From Selaginella tamariscina (taxonomy: Eukaryota; Streptophyta; Lycopodiopsida; Selaginellales; Selaginellaceae), in contig PUQB01000374.1 in the NCBI GenBank assembly GCA_003024785.1, forward strand, positions 1 to 64,000: a stretch of 64,000 nucleotides of DNA. Direction: 5' to 3'. The position numbers were made by a program, and so were the translations under genes. Of this stretch, positions 23,916 through 35,957 are shown one piece after another. The notes under the pieces are model-generated. The model did not search any database, was not told the origin of the DNA, and worked only from the letters and a program-made list of their open reading frames with translations. Within the stretch, counting starts at the first letter, position 1, and every line of letters begins with the position of its first letter.

Positions 23916-25173
23916 TGTCACATAAATAAGGTAGTATGTAGGAGTGAGGGTTCCTGGGTTCATGACTAGCTTGTTACTCTTCTCCCGGTGCAAGCTCTAG
24001 CTTGTGTCATCAGCACAACCCTATGTTGTGCCGCCTTAACTTCCAGATGACAGGTACATCCACCTTCGGGGTAGCTTACCCTTAACGTTGGCGAATCCAT
24101 GCCTGAGAGGTCTTGTCGAATGCATGTTCCAAGAGGCAGGGTGAGGCTTTCTCTAGCCTCCTCCTCCACGTCAAGCTAGGTGTAGCACTCATGGATTTGT
24201 CCAACTTGGGCGTGAGATCTTGTTGATAAGTTCACATTACCTAGTTCCTGAGGGTTCACTAAGGGGTTTAGAGTTGGCATTTAGGAGCCACGTTTGTGGC
24301 ACTTGGTGCAACTTTCAATCTAAGGGCTATGGCATGATAGCCCACATCGGGGAAGGCAGTGTCACATGGAGATGTGACATGGGCTAAACGTCACACGATA
24401 CAACCCCGAGGCATGTTCCCTTTGGAGTTGTGTCATGGGCTTGTCGCTAAAGGGGTTGGATACTCTAACTAACAGGCATGCTTGTGCTCGCGCTAGGGTG
24501 CTAAGTCTTGGGCATTTACTTGAGGAGGTTAAGTCTCATAACTAGGTGTGCTTTGGCACACTTGCTAGGGAGTGTTCTCCTTGGAATCCGGGTTGAACAA
24601 CCTAAGCTTGTTAACAGGAGCCCTTTGTGAGGCACTCACAAGGTCATGTACTTAGGGTTATCCAAACCTAGCCTTAGGGAGTTTGCTTAGCAAAACACTC
24701 GTGTTCGCCTATGACGCACACTGGTGTCCTCACTAAGTATTAGCCCTAGGTCTAGGGTATGACCTGGCCACTCAAACACTTAGGGTTAGCCGTGGCTCAG
24801 GGTACCCCTTGTCGCCCTAAAGGGGTTGTACTCTCGAATGAGGGTGACTCCTCAAGGGGTAAGTGATGATGCCTTGGCTCTGTCATGGGGGTATGTGTGA
24901 GACACATCTCCTTTGTGGGTTAGGGAATGAGCTTGTCTAGGTCTACTGGAACAGGATCCTAAAGTTTACTTGGTTATCCTCTAGGGTTCAAGGATGGTCA
25001 TTCTAGGGGACTCAGTGTAGGACTCTAAGTCTTTTGCCTAATTGGACTTCTGAGTTAGACTCTTAGGGCTATCTTGGAAGACTTAGTGTTGCTCACACAG
25101 GGTGATGACGCCGGATGGTCACTTGGCAGCCACGTATTGCCACGTATTGACCCTTTGGGTTAAAATTCTGACA
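23916..25173 (+). repeat. C1 3' LTR
   Basis: 1258 bp, TGTCACATAAATAAGG...ATTCTGACA. Contains a local 11-bp duplication CACGTATTG(C/A) near 25133-25150. It is followed by ATTCG, whose partner on the left cannot be tested because that flank is lost. Confidence 0.9.
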
Positions 25174-25252
25174 ATTCGTTTTACAAAAATGACAAAATTT
25201 TACTTGCGACTGCAGCTGTGATCTCCAGAGGACCTACAAAATGCATACATAC

Positions 25253-25560
25253 GTTCAAAGGCAGTGTCAATCTGAAGAAGTTAGTACTTGGAAATTTTTC
25301 ATGAACAAATCCACCTCTAACTGTGATAAGTTCCATTCGTTCCTGAACAGGAAAACTGGTCGCTCCCACTAGAAAAGATAAAACTAAGTAAAGTCTGTCC
25401 AAAAAAGAAGAAGAAAAAACAAATTCCTCCGTTTTCTTACATGATCCTTCACTATCACACAGTTGTATAATCTCCCAGCTTTCTCAATAGCAGGCCATCC
25501 ACCTTTCACCCATCTTGAAACCGTGTATCCAAGTGGCTCAAGAAATCCTAAACTAGTAAA
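25253..25560 (-). pseudogene. Two-exon coding fragment, unidentified
   Basis: The upstream part (25560-25441) reads [20 protein letters not shown] and [13 protein letters not shown], then a donor GTAAGA. After about 70 bp a TTTTCTAG acceptor precedes 25368-25253, whose best frame reads ERMELITVRGGFVHEKF and FFRLTLPLN before a GTATGT donor. The phase across the intron does not match, so an indel or decay is likely. I do not recognise the family. It lies directly after element C1. Confidence 0.4.
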
Positions 25561-25872
25561 CTTTTGTTTTCTTTCCCAAGAAATTTAAATTAATTTTATT
25601 GTGAAGCTGACCAGCCAGCTAAACCAAAGTCACCTAACACGGTACTCGGTTTCAAGTACTTTTGCACTTTCTACTCACTCTCCTCATCAAGATTTGTACC
25701 GGAGAGAGAGAGCTGTGCTTAAGAAATTTAAAAAACTTAAATATGTGTGTGGCTATTGAACAAGTCTAATATACAAATTATAATACAGATATACCAATTT
25801 TTACTAGTGAATTTGTTGATATATTAACTACAACTTTATTAATCTAGGTTTATTTTCAAAACAAATCCTTCC

Positions 25873-25896
25873 ACCTTCGGATGCTCGTGAGGACGC
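25873..25896. repeat. 24-bp exact copy of window start
   Basis: The first 24 bases of the window recur exactly here, starting CCTTCGGATGCTCGTGAGGA. It is a displaced scrap of the P-loop gene region. Confidence 0.8.
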
Positions 25897-27098
25897 TATA
25901 TATTGTGAGGACGTTATATATCTCTATATTGTGATAAGCATTCAGGAAACACCACTCATTTAAAGAAAAATTATCCTCCAAATCTTAGTCACAAGAGATC
26001 AAACATGTTTTGTGTTTACATTTTAAGTTCATGAGTTCGAGTTGAGTTTATAAGTCAAAGAATAAAAAAAAAAAAAAAAAAGTAGTTGTGGTTCATGATG
26101 ATCTAAAAAATGAAATGCAAACTACAAAAAATGAGTTTTAAAAATGGTAAAACTTGGTAGTCCAATAAAATAAACACTTAATCATACTTAAGATTTGTGT
26201 GAATGGCAAACAATTAACAATATATTCATGAATCATTTAAAAGCTATTAGAGTTTTAACCCAAAGGGTTAACACATGGTAACAAGTGGCTATCAAATGAC
26301 CATTTAGCATTAACATTTGGTGTGAGCAACACTAAACCTTCCAAGACAATCTTAAAAGTCTGACTTAAATGGTCAATAGGCATGAGACTTAGGGTTATAC
26401 CCTAAGTACCCTAGAATGACTACTCTTGAACCCTAGAGGATAACCCAAATATATTTTAAGATTCTGCCCCATAAGACTAAAAGGTTTGAGTGATCAAGTT
26501 ATACCCTAGACCTAGGATTAATATTTAATGAAGACGCAAGTGTGTGCCTTAGGTGGACACAAGTGTTCCTCTTTAAGGTTTGAATAACCTTAAGTACATA
26601 ACCTTGCGAGTGTCTCAAATGGGCTCTTACTAATGTGCTTAAGTCATTTAACAATTAAATTTCAATAAGAACACTCCTTAGTCGAGTGTGCCAATAACAC
26701 ATCTAATTACAAGACCTAACCTTTATTAAGCGGATGCCCAAGACTTAGCACTTTGATGCAAGCACAAGGACGCATGCTTATTAGAGTATCCAACCCCTCG
26801 ACATTGAGCTCATAAAACAACCCCTCGACATTGAGCTCATAAAACAAACCCCTCGAGCATTATACCATGTGCCATCTAGCCTAGTGTCACATTTTCACAT
26901 GACATTGTTTTTCAAGATGTGGACTATTTCGCCATAGCCTTCAAATTCAAGAGTTACATAAGGTGTCATAAATGTAGTTCACAAATGCCAATTTTTAAAC
27001 CCCTTTATGAACTCTTAAAAATTTGGTAAAGAGAACTTGTTAATTAAGATCCCACGTCCACAATTGGACAAAGACATAAATGTGCCCTACTTAGGTAC

Positions 27099-27612
27099 TG
27101 TCAAGCCACAATCTAGGAACCAGGAAGAGAACAGGATTTCAAGAACAGGAAGGCTTGACTCAAAAGCAGGATCGAGAGCAGGACAGGAACTAGGAACAGG
27201 AACATACGGATCCGGAGCAAGATAGGAAGGCGCAGGACAGAATCCAGGAACAAGACAGGAGCAGGAAGGAAACAAGACAAGAACAAGACAAGACGAGATT
27301 GATCGTAGTAAGACTGGTGTTGATAGTAACTGATTGTACAACAATTAGGTCGGAGCTTTTATGCTCACAACTCCAAGAGCTAATCTAGGCATGAGTGCTA
27401 AAAGTGGTTGCATGCATGCAAAGTGACTGCATGCATGCAGAGGCTAAGATGAGTCCACATGTCCCTTATCCTCTAGGCATATCCTGTGGCATATCCTGTA
27501 GGAATATCCTGCAACCGTATCCTGTGTCCGGAATCCTGTAGGAATCCTGTAGGAAAGTCCTGCAACCCATATCCTGTATCCGGAATCCTGTATCCTGTAT
27601 CGGGTCGTGACA
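27099..27612 (-). repeat. A3 3' LTR
   Basis: 514 bp, TGTCAAGCC...GGTCGTGACA on the plus strand. It is next to GCACCTCCTCCC (polypurine tract on the minus strand). Contains two CATGCATG motifs near 27410-27440. Confidence 0.93.
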
Positions 27613-27639
27613 GCACCTCCTCCCTAAAGACGAGTTCCA

Positions 27640-30460
27640 CGAGTCTTGGGACCTGGTTTAGCAGGATAATGCCGATGGAAGGCAGCAACCTTGGAAGAAG
27701 CATGGAGTAAGTTGGATGCAGGTTCCCAAGTGCGATCAGTAGGCAAATACCTTTCCAATCCACCAAGTATTGGAGTTGGTGGCGATGAAGACGAGAATCA
27801 AGGATGGCTGCAACTTCGTACTCAGGTTCAGTGTCAATGACCACAGGAGGGGGAGGAGAAGAACACGACCAGGAAAGAGAAGAAGGATGATACGGCTCCA
27901 ACAAGGAAGGTGTGAAACACAGGATGAAGTTTCACCGTGGATGGTAACTCGAGTCGGAAAGCTACAGGATTTACCTCCGCCACGATCCTGTAAGGGCCCA
28001 ATCGTTGAAAATCCAACTTAGAAGAAGGCCTGTTGGTGCGAATGTGTCGACGAAGAAGCCACACGAGATCACCAATCTTGTATGCAGGTGCCGGCTGACG
28101 GTGAGCATCAGCATGATGCTTGTATCGTTCCTGTGCCTGCTGAAGATGAACCTGGAGATCATCCTGTACCTGACGAAGATGCTGGACGATCCTGTACTGC
28201 AGGAGCGGAAGAAGGAGAAGCGGGAGGAGCAAAGTCAAAACGTGGATGGTGGCCTGTAAGAGCAAAGAAAGGTGTCTGTCCTGTAGATGCGTGAACGGAG
28301 TTGTTGTAGGCAAACTCCGCCATTGGAAGAAGGTCCAACCAGTTGTCCTGCTGGTAACTGATGAAGCAACGAAGATACTGTTCCAAGGTCTGAATTGTGC
28401 GTTCGGACTGCCCATCGTTTGCGGGTGATATCCTGAAGAAAGATCCGCTTTAACCTGTAGACTCCGAAGAAGCTCTCGCCAAAACTTGGACATGAATTGT
28501 GGACCTCGATCGGAAACAATGCTCTCAGGAAGACCATGATGTCGGAACACTCACGGATCACCAACTCAGCAGTTGTCTGACCTGTAGCTGTCTTGTTGCA
28601 GGGTAGGAAATGAGCCTGCTTGGTGAAACGGTCAACCACCACAAGAACTGCATCGAATCCACGAGAAGGAGGAAGATCTGTGAGGAAATCCATAGAAATG
28701 GATCTCCAAGGAGCAGAAGGAACAGGAAGAGGACGAAGAAGACCAGAGGGTGCATGATGAGGCATCTTCGACCTGTTACAAGTGTCACAACTCCGTACAA
28801 ACCTCTCCACAAAACCTCGCAACCCAGGCCACCAATAGTTGCGAGTCACCAACTCCACTGTCTTGGCCACACCAAAATGTCCTGTAGCCGGGTATCATGA
28901 CAATCCTGTACCACACGAGTCCTGGAAATACCAACAGGAACGTACAGGAGACCTTCCCGGTACAGGAGTCCATCCTGTATGGTGAACAGGTTGTAGTCTG
29001 GACGGGAACTGGAGGAAGAGGAACTTGCAACGTCAGGATGAATGTGTGAGAACACATTCTTTGCCAAGTCGTCTGTAGCCAACTGCGAACGGACGTCCTG
29101 TAGGAGTGTTGAATTTGCTGGAGCCTGATGAACCTGCAGTGCCGCAAGCCGGAATCGATCAGGACCCAACAACACTTGCCTTTGACAGTCAAATGCAGGA
29201 TCGCCCGGGCTTGGTGCAAGGTAAGAGCGCCTAGACAATGCGTCCCTTGCCATTCCGAAAACCGGGCCTGTAGACGATGACGAAGTCAAAACGTGATACT
29301 CTACCTATCGCCGACTGAGAACTCGAGCCGTTTGAAAGTACTCCAGGTTCTTGTGATCCGTAAGAACTTGTACAGGATGTGCAGCACCTTCCAGGAAATG
29401 CCGCCACTCCTCGAACGAATCCACAATGGCCTTGAGTTCCTTGTCATGAATCTCGTAATTGATCTCCGCCGACAGGAACTTACGAGAGTGAAAAGCTACA
29501 GGATGAAGCAACTTGTCTTCTCCAACTTGTGATAGGACGGATCCTACTGCAAAATCCGAGGCATCTGCTTCAACGAAGAAAGGATGAGAAGGGTCAGGAT
29601 GTGCTAAAATCGGAGCTGTCGTGAAGACGTCCTTGAGTGTTGTGAACACGTGTTCCGCCTTGTCGGACCAAGAGAAAACCCTGTGCGCTTGGTGAGTTCC
29701 GTGAGTGGAAGTACACGCTTGGAGAAGTCCTGTATGAACCGCCTGTAGAAGTTTGCAAAGCCAAGGAAACATTGTACATCTCGTACCGACTTGGGCCTCT
29801 CCCACTCCACGATGGTCTTCACCTTGTGCATGTCCATGGAAACGCCAGCAGGAGAGACGATGTAGCCCAAGAACTCCACCGAATCCCTATCGAAAAAACA
29901 CTTCTCCAACTTCGCATACAGGCCATGCTCGCGAAGCCGCTCTAGAACTAGTCGTACATGCTTGTCATGTGCCGCCTGGTCCTTGGAGAAAATCAATGTC
30001 GTCGAGGTAGATCACCACAAACTGGTCCAAGAAGTCACGAAAGATGTCGTTCACCATGTGTTGGAACACGGCTGGGGCATTGGTAAGGCCGAAAGGCATT
30101 ACCGTGTACTCAAGTGTCCATACCTTGTACGAAAGGCAGTCTTCCACTCATCGCCGGACGAATCCGTACAAGGTTGTAGGCCCCTCGTAAGTCGATCTTC
30201 GTGAACACCTTTGCTCCTCGCAGCCGATCGAGAAGTTCCGGGATCAATGGCAACGGGTACCGATTCCGAATGGTGACTTGATTCAAACCCCTGTAGTCCA
30301 CAACCAAACGTAAACTCCCATCCTTCTTCTTGACAAAGAAGATAGGCGCTCCTGCAGGGGACTTTGAGTGACGAATGAAGCCGGATGCCAAGTTGTCCTC
30401 GATGTACTGACGAAGAACCTCCAACTCTGTGGGTGACAATGCATAAATCGGTCCGAACGG
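27640..30460 (-). pseudogene. A3 pol: RT, RNase H, integrase, chromodomain
   Basis: RT begins near 30439 ([32 protein letters not shown]) and shows VVIYLDDID near 30010, after which the frame shifts. RNase H at 29620-29310 contains [19 protein letters not shown] and [11 protein letters not shown]. The integrase HHCC region at about 28880-28740 has [11 protein letters not shown], and the DDE core follows ([28 protein letters not shown]). Then RLGPYRIVAEVNP and a chromodomain near 27840-27640 ([12 protein letters not shown]). It would copy and integrate element cDNA, but no continuous frame survives. Confidence 0.9.
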
Positions 30461-31279
30461 TGGAGTCTTTCCTTCCGCAAGATCAATAGGACAGTCGTAG
30501 GACCTGTGAACAGGAAGAACTGCAGCCTTGTGCTTGTCAAAAACGTCCTTAAAGTCGTGATACTTGGATGGTAGGGAAGAAGGAGGAGAAGGAGAAGGAG
30601 AAGGAGATTGAAAAACAGGAGAGTCGATACAGGAAAGGTAGAAGAGGACGTAGGAGTTACTTGAAAGGCAAAAAGGTGGAAAGGAGCAGGATCAGTGGCG
30701 AGTTCATGCATGGTAGTGGTAAGAACTCGGAGAGGAGAAGGAGGGAGCTGTGACTGAAAAAGAGGAAGGATCTTGGGGGTGGAACAGAAGAGTAACAGAA
30801 AGAGGCAGGATTGGAAAAAACCTGTGTGGATGTTGACGAGTGTACAGGATTGGAAGAATCCTGTACAGGAGTCCGTGGTTGCACAGGAGTGGGAAAGCCT
30901 GCGAATGTGCTGACGAATCAACAGGAGGTGGATCCTGTTGAGGAGGAACCTTCGACACTGATACAGGATTGGAAGAACCCTGTACAGGAACCGCAAACTT
31001 ACAGGAGTGGAGAGAGCCTGCGGATGTGCTGAGGAACTGACATGAGGTGAATCCTGTCGAGGAGGAGTCTTCAACACTGGTACAGGAACAGGCACGGTCA
31101 ATCCTGTAGCTTGTACTGCCTCAGATACTAAGGATGTATCCTGCACACAGGAAGGTACAGGATTGATCCTAGCTGTCGGAGAGGAAAACGTGAGCGTCCT
31201 AGACCTCCAGTCGATCTGCGGATTTGCAACAACGAACCATGGCATGCCCAAAATGATGGGAGTCGACCGAGTCTTGATC

Positions 31280-32562
31280 AAGTTGAAGGAAATTGAACAG
31301 TTGAATGTGCCATACTGCAGGAGAGAGGTTCGGTAGCATGGGTAACTGCGCCAGAAGCAATCAGACGCCCATCGGCCACCTCTACAGGAACTGCACGCTT
31401 CAACTTCACCACCGAAATGCCATGTTGAGTTGCAAAAGTGTCATCCATGAAGCATGCATTTGCACCAGTGTCTAACAAGGCAAACTCCATGAGCTCTCGA
31501 TTATTAAGATGAATGTGTACAGGAAACTTAAGTGATGGATGGTATGAGCAGCACCAATGGAGCCTGCACCTACGTCCAACTTCGCGGCTCCTAGACGAAG
31601 TGGACATTGGAGTTTTCCGACTGAACTTCAGCTTCAACTTCACGCGTCTTGAAGTTCCTGGCTTTAATAGGACAATCTGCCACCTTGTGTCCTGCTCCAC
31701 CACAATACAAGCACAGGTTCTCACTGCGACGACGTTGCTTCTCAGCAGCGGAAAGAGAGCCACGCTTGGATTTCTCAACCTCCATAGGAACTACTCCAGA
31801 AGGTGGTGCAGGAACATGTACCACAGCTGCAGGATTGGTTTGCAGGAACTGCTGACGGGATCTTTCCTGACGACGCTCGAACAAACGGTTGTCGCAACGA
31901 ACAGCTTGTTGCATGATCTCCTAATGTTTGGGCATCCGGTAACGTAAGGAGAAGGTCCTTCACGTCATCCCTCAACCCAAAACGGAAGTGTTCGATCAAT
32001 GCAGTCTCGTCCCATGGAATGTTCGTGCAAAGTTGCTGAAATTCGGATGCATAGACGGAAGCTGGTCGGGATCCTTGAGTGAGCTTCCGTAACTTCGTGC
32101 ATGCAGAACGGTACTTATCAGGATCTCCAAAACAGGCTTCAAAGGCAGCCACGAAACCTTCAAAGTCTTCCATCAATGGGTCGTCACGCTCCAGCAAGGG
32201 GCAACCCAAGCCCGTGGAGATCCACTTAGTAAGGATGCCAAAAGACCACCTTTTAGCATCAGTCGAGTAGCGGCGTGGTTGCATGCGGATCAAGAGCCGG
32301 ATCTGATTCAGGAAACCTTGGAAATCGGCACGATTGCCACTGAACTTCTCTGGCATGCTAACCTTCGGCTCCGAAGAAAAGTTCGATGAAGAGGAACCAC
32401 CGATGCCTGAGAGAGAGCCTGCGCAGCAGCCTTGGAGGATGCATCAGCAGCTGCATGTGCCGCATTGGTGGAACCTTGCAGATCGGTGACCACTTGGCGC
32501 AAAGTGGCCAGCTCATGAAGCAACATTTGGTGCTCGCGTTGAAAGTGCTCAAAATCAGCCAT
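31280..32562 (-). pseudogene. A3 gag and protease
   Basis: gag starts at 32562 (MADFEHFQREHQMLLHELAT) with an Ala-rich helical stretch. After a frame change it continues with MPEKFSGNRADFQGFLNQI and the retrotransposon gag core to about 31920 (EHFRFGLRDDVKDLLLTLPD). A CCHC knuckle, CLYCGGAGHKVADC, lies near 31712-31670. The protease active site ALLDTGANACFMDD is near 31490-31445. A long Pro/Ser-rich linker with repeated QDSSNPV-like wording extends to about 30600. Confidence 0.88.
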
Positions 32563-32640
32563 GATCTATGAAAGAAAAAGGAGGAAAAAGGAAAAGAATC
32601 AAGGAAAAAAAAGTAGCTGGAAAACGGAGAGCTATGAAAG

Positions 32641-32655
32641 CAGTTACTATCAAAC
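32641..32655 (-). other. Putative self-complementary primer-binding site of A3
   Basis: In element sense the first 15 bases after the 5' LTR read GTTTGATAGTAACTG. After a 2-base gap, 13 of them are the exact complement of CAGTTACTATCAA in the same LTR (32886-32874), at the predicted transcript start. There is no TGG-type tRNA site here. The equivalent site in A1 (13074-13087) pairs over 12 bases. Confidence 0.65.
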
Positions 32656-33199
32656 TGTCAAGCCACGATCCAGGAACCAGGAAGAGAACAGGATTCCAAG
32701 AACAGGAAGGCTTGACTCAGGAACAGGACCGAGAGCAGGACAGGAACTAGGAACAGGAACAGGACGGATCCTGGAGCAAGACAGGAAGGTGCAGATAGAA
32801 TCCAGGAACAGGAGCAGGACAGGAAATAAGACAAGAACAAGACAAGACGAGATTGATCGTAGTAAGACTGGTGTTGATAGTAACTGATTGTACAACAATT
32901 AGGTCGGAGCTTTTATGCTCACAACTCCAAGAGCTAATCTAGGCATGAGTGCTAAAAGTGGTTGCATGCATGCAAAGTGACTACATGCATGCAGAAGCTA
33001 CATGTCCCTTATCCTCTAGGCATATCCTGTGGCATATCCTGTAGGAATATCCTGCAATCGTATCCTATGTCCGGAATCCTGGTAGGAATATCCTGTAAGA
33101 AAGTCCTGCAACACATATCCTATATCCGGAATCCTATAGGAAAGTCCTGCAACCCATATCCTGTATCCGAAATCCTGTATCCTGTATCGGGTCGTGACA
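32656..33199 (-). repeat. A3 5' LTR
   Basis: 544 bp. Minus-strand TATA-like GCATAAAAG at 32918-32910 lies about 25-30 bases before CAGTTACTATCAA (32886-32874). The CAGGAT-rich tandem segment is at about 33010-33190. Confidence 0.93.
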
Positions 33200-33483
33200 G
33201 GTACGAGATGCTCTTAGCTTGATGTGGAGGAGACTGGAGACATGCCTCAATTTCTGACCTTTAAAACGTGTATTTTGACAAGACTTCTTAAGCATAAATC
33301 CTCTAATATTAAGGATAGGCTACCCCGAATGTGAAATAGACCCCTATTGTTTAAAAAGTTGAGGAAGCACAACAAAGGGTTGTGCCTTTATAACATAAGT
33401 TAGAGCTTGTACTAGTAAAAGAATAATGAGCTCAATTATGAATTCAAGAACTCTCACTACATATCATATTTAATATATGTCTT

Positions 33484-35957
33484 GTTTTTTTATTTTGTAA
33501 AGTGGGCTAGCACGAAATATCATTCTTAATAAGAATATACTTGGTGAGTTTAATCTAATGACTCATCGACCCCTAAACTCACCAAAATTAACCAATAACC
33601 CAATTGAGACACGAAAAACAAATGTAAGAGTTTTTTTAAATTGAAGTGTTAGCTTTGCCTAAAGTTCTCTGGAAGTACTTAACGACACTCAACTAGACCA
33701 TCATTATATACTCAAGTGCACTAAGTGGGCATGTTTCTTCAACACCTAAAATTTTTCAACATAGTTTGGTAAGTAATAACATTCAATGTCCAAAGTAAAA
33801 AGTAACCATAATAAAAACTATAATATAAGCTTTGTAATGAACAAGTGGGCATTGCTGATAAAGTTGTTGTAAACAAGTATATTAAGAAGTTGAGCTTGTC
33901 TCCTACTTAATATATTCTAGCAACTTGAAATGTTTATTTATGAAACTCCAAATTGCTACTAAAACATTGGTGAGATTGGTTATTGAATTCTTTTTATAGA
34001 AATAAAAATATCCACAATGGCATTGAATTAAATTTTATAAATTTACAAATCATTAATTTAATTTACCAGTGATGAGTCTTTATTTTAAGTCTTTGAAGAT
34101 CGAATATGCCCTTTCGATACCATATATTGGTTGTCCTATGGTTGCATAAGCTACAAAACCATACTTCCTATACCCATAGTAAAATTGGCAACCACAACAT
34201 GGGGTGGGGCATATAACTCAAGTAGGAGCTACATTGACCTCAGTGTACTTTGCTCTAAGTTCTACACTCACAAGCATTCCATCATCCATGATTTTTGAAA
34301 TAATGTCTATGTTGCTATCTTATCATGAGAAAACAAGACGAACAACACCATCATACTTAGTAGGCTCATAATCTCTTTAAGAAATGACATGGTAATTCTA
34401 AGACAACACCTTTAACAATAGTTCAACCTTAGAAAATGCATTGTAATAAGAATGCAATGTACCTTTCATAATCTGTTATTGATTTGAACTTAAACATTTA
34501 TGTTATAAACTAAAGAGCTTGATTCATACTCTTTAAAGTGTAAATGTTGAAGCACCTTTGTGAGGACCGCAATTCAATATGGAGACACCATAAGAATGAA
34601 GATGAGAACACCAATGAGACAAAGATAACCATTGGTAAGTTCTAAGGCATGGGTGATGTGTTTGTCCATGAGAAGAGGGCGACCGTTCAACAAGTCAAAC
34701 AACATAAAATTCACACATTTGCTTATTTTTTTACCACACATCTTTTAACATGTACCAAGCCTTTGATAGTCATCTAAAATCTTTTAACAATGATACCATT
34801 GACCATTCCAATGTAATTGCTATGAATGATGTCAATCTCAAGAATGGTTTTGAATTGTGTGTCCAACTATCATAAAAAGAAATTAGATAGGTTAATAAGA
34901 ACATGTAGTCCACAATTTATTGCACACATGAAAGATAAACAAGGTAGGGTGGCATACATGAGGTTCGTTGACAAACCTCATGCACCAAGTAATGTTATAT
35001 TTAATTAACTAAGCATGCAAGTTATGTAATATAGAATTACCTTTATGTGAAGCTTCACATTGTTAAACCGTCTTCTAACATTTGGTAAAAGTGATATGAA
35101 TGTTAAGGTTGCATTTTTTGAGTCCTCACTATCCTTTAAAAAAAGAAATACCTACCACATTAATGTCCATAGAATGATGTAAAGATACTTATTTAATATT
35201 TTAAAAGTCTACTGTAGGTATTTGTAGTTGTCACAACTTTCATCTTTAATATTATGTTTATATTATTCAATAGGACCATGGACCTTTGAATGTACCCCTC
35301 TCCAAGCTCCCCCTCCTTGAGCCTAGCAAACAATTTCCATGTTCTTCTTATGCAATTATACTTAGGTAGTTCCAAGTACCAAGGGCAATGGATTTGTACT
35401 GCCAATGAGTGTGTCGAAGCTGTCATGATACATTTTGTAAATATTTTATTTTGAATACAAAACAAAGTATTAGGTAGGTTGAATGGTGTTTGCAACTACA
35501 ATATATTTTTAAGTGCTTCAAAATTTGCGATATTTCTTTATAAGTGTAATTGGCAACAAACCTATAAATACATCTACACATGAAATAAGGTTGGCCATGT
35601 TGTTTTTTGAAGGGCAAGGAACTAAAACTTTTTTAGGGAACAACTTTCTCACCAATTCTTTTCAATAATCTAGTACATAAGAATAAAAAGTGACACATGT
35701 TGAATCTTCGTAATCCAACTTGTCCTTCACCATTTATGTTTGGAGAATCTTCTCTCCCTAATCAAGAATTTATTGAATATACATGTGTATGGCTAAGTAT
35801 ATGTCCATCTTTGTGTCCATTTTTTTCACGTTGATATTCAATAAGTCTTTCAATTGTTTAAGTGTGTTAGCCTTTTGTTCATAGGAAAGTCTAACTTTGG
35901 CAATGTTGTAGATGATTTCACTCTATTGCCCTCTGAGAAATTTGTTTAGAACAACCA
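33484..35957. other. AT-rich region: C2 internal remnant, then no recognisable gene
   Basis: Homology to the C1 3' internal region (reverse complement) is clear to about 33760. Beyond that only short frames without motifs were seen. A hairpin like those of the array downstream lies at about 34959-34986 (TGAGGTTCG/CAAACCTCA). Confidence 0.6.

Larger units (their letters stand above)
18657..25173 (+). mobile_element. Element C1: large LTR element without coding capacity
   Basis: Long direct repeats at 18657-19768 and 23916-25173 flank 4.15 kb. A primer-binding site TGGTATCGGAGC (19771-19782) lies two bases after the left LTR and matches the common initiator-Met tRNA type (TGGTATCAGAGC) but for one base. 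A polypurine tract, AGGAAAAGAGGGGGGCTC, lies just before the right LTR. The termini TGTCA...TGACA are seen on the right copy. The internal region is AT-rich and has no readable gag or pol. This is the layout of a non-autonomous LARD-type element that needs proteins in trans. The first 30-40 bp of the left LTR are missing where A2 ends. Confidence 0.88.
27099..33199 (-). mobile_element. Element A3: most complete family A chromovirus
   Basis: 6101 bp with LTRs 27099-27612 and 32656-33199 and an exact target duplication GGTAC at 27094-27098 and 33200-33204. Minus-strand order: gag, CCHC knuckle, aspartic protease, RT, RNase H, integrase, GPY-like module, chromodomain, polypurine tract, LTR. All domains are present, but single-base frame changes interrupt gag, the RT just after YLDD, and the integrase. 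The coding potential is broken as written. Confidence 0.95.
26245..33483 (-). mobile_element. Element C2: old C-family LTR, interrupted by A3
   Basis: The reverse complement of the C LTR is recognisable at 26245-27098 (e.g. TTTTAACCCAAAGGG, GTGTGAGCAACACTAA) and resumes at 33205-33483 (AGGCTACCCCGAATG, TTGTGCCTTTATAAC) after A3. Differences from C1 are dominated by C-to-T and G-to-A changes, including the terminus TATTA for TGTCA. It retains the roughly 115-bp block that the C1 5' LTR lost. Element internal sequence follows to at least 33760. Confidence 0.8.

Noticed and set aside
25873..25925. Possible extra gene exon at the 24-bp copy of the window start
   Set aside because: Too short, followed at once by TA-rich sequence; recorded only as a displaced repeat.
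34826..35008. 60-codon plus-strand frame
   Set aside because: Isolated, no motif; ends in a hairpin resembling the downstream array.
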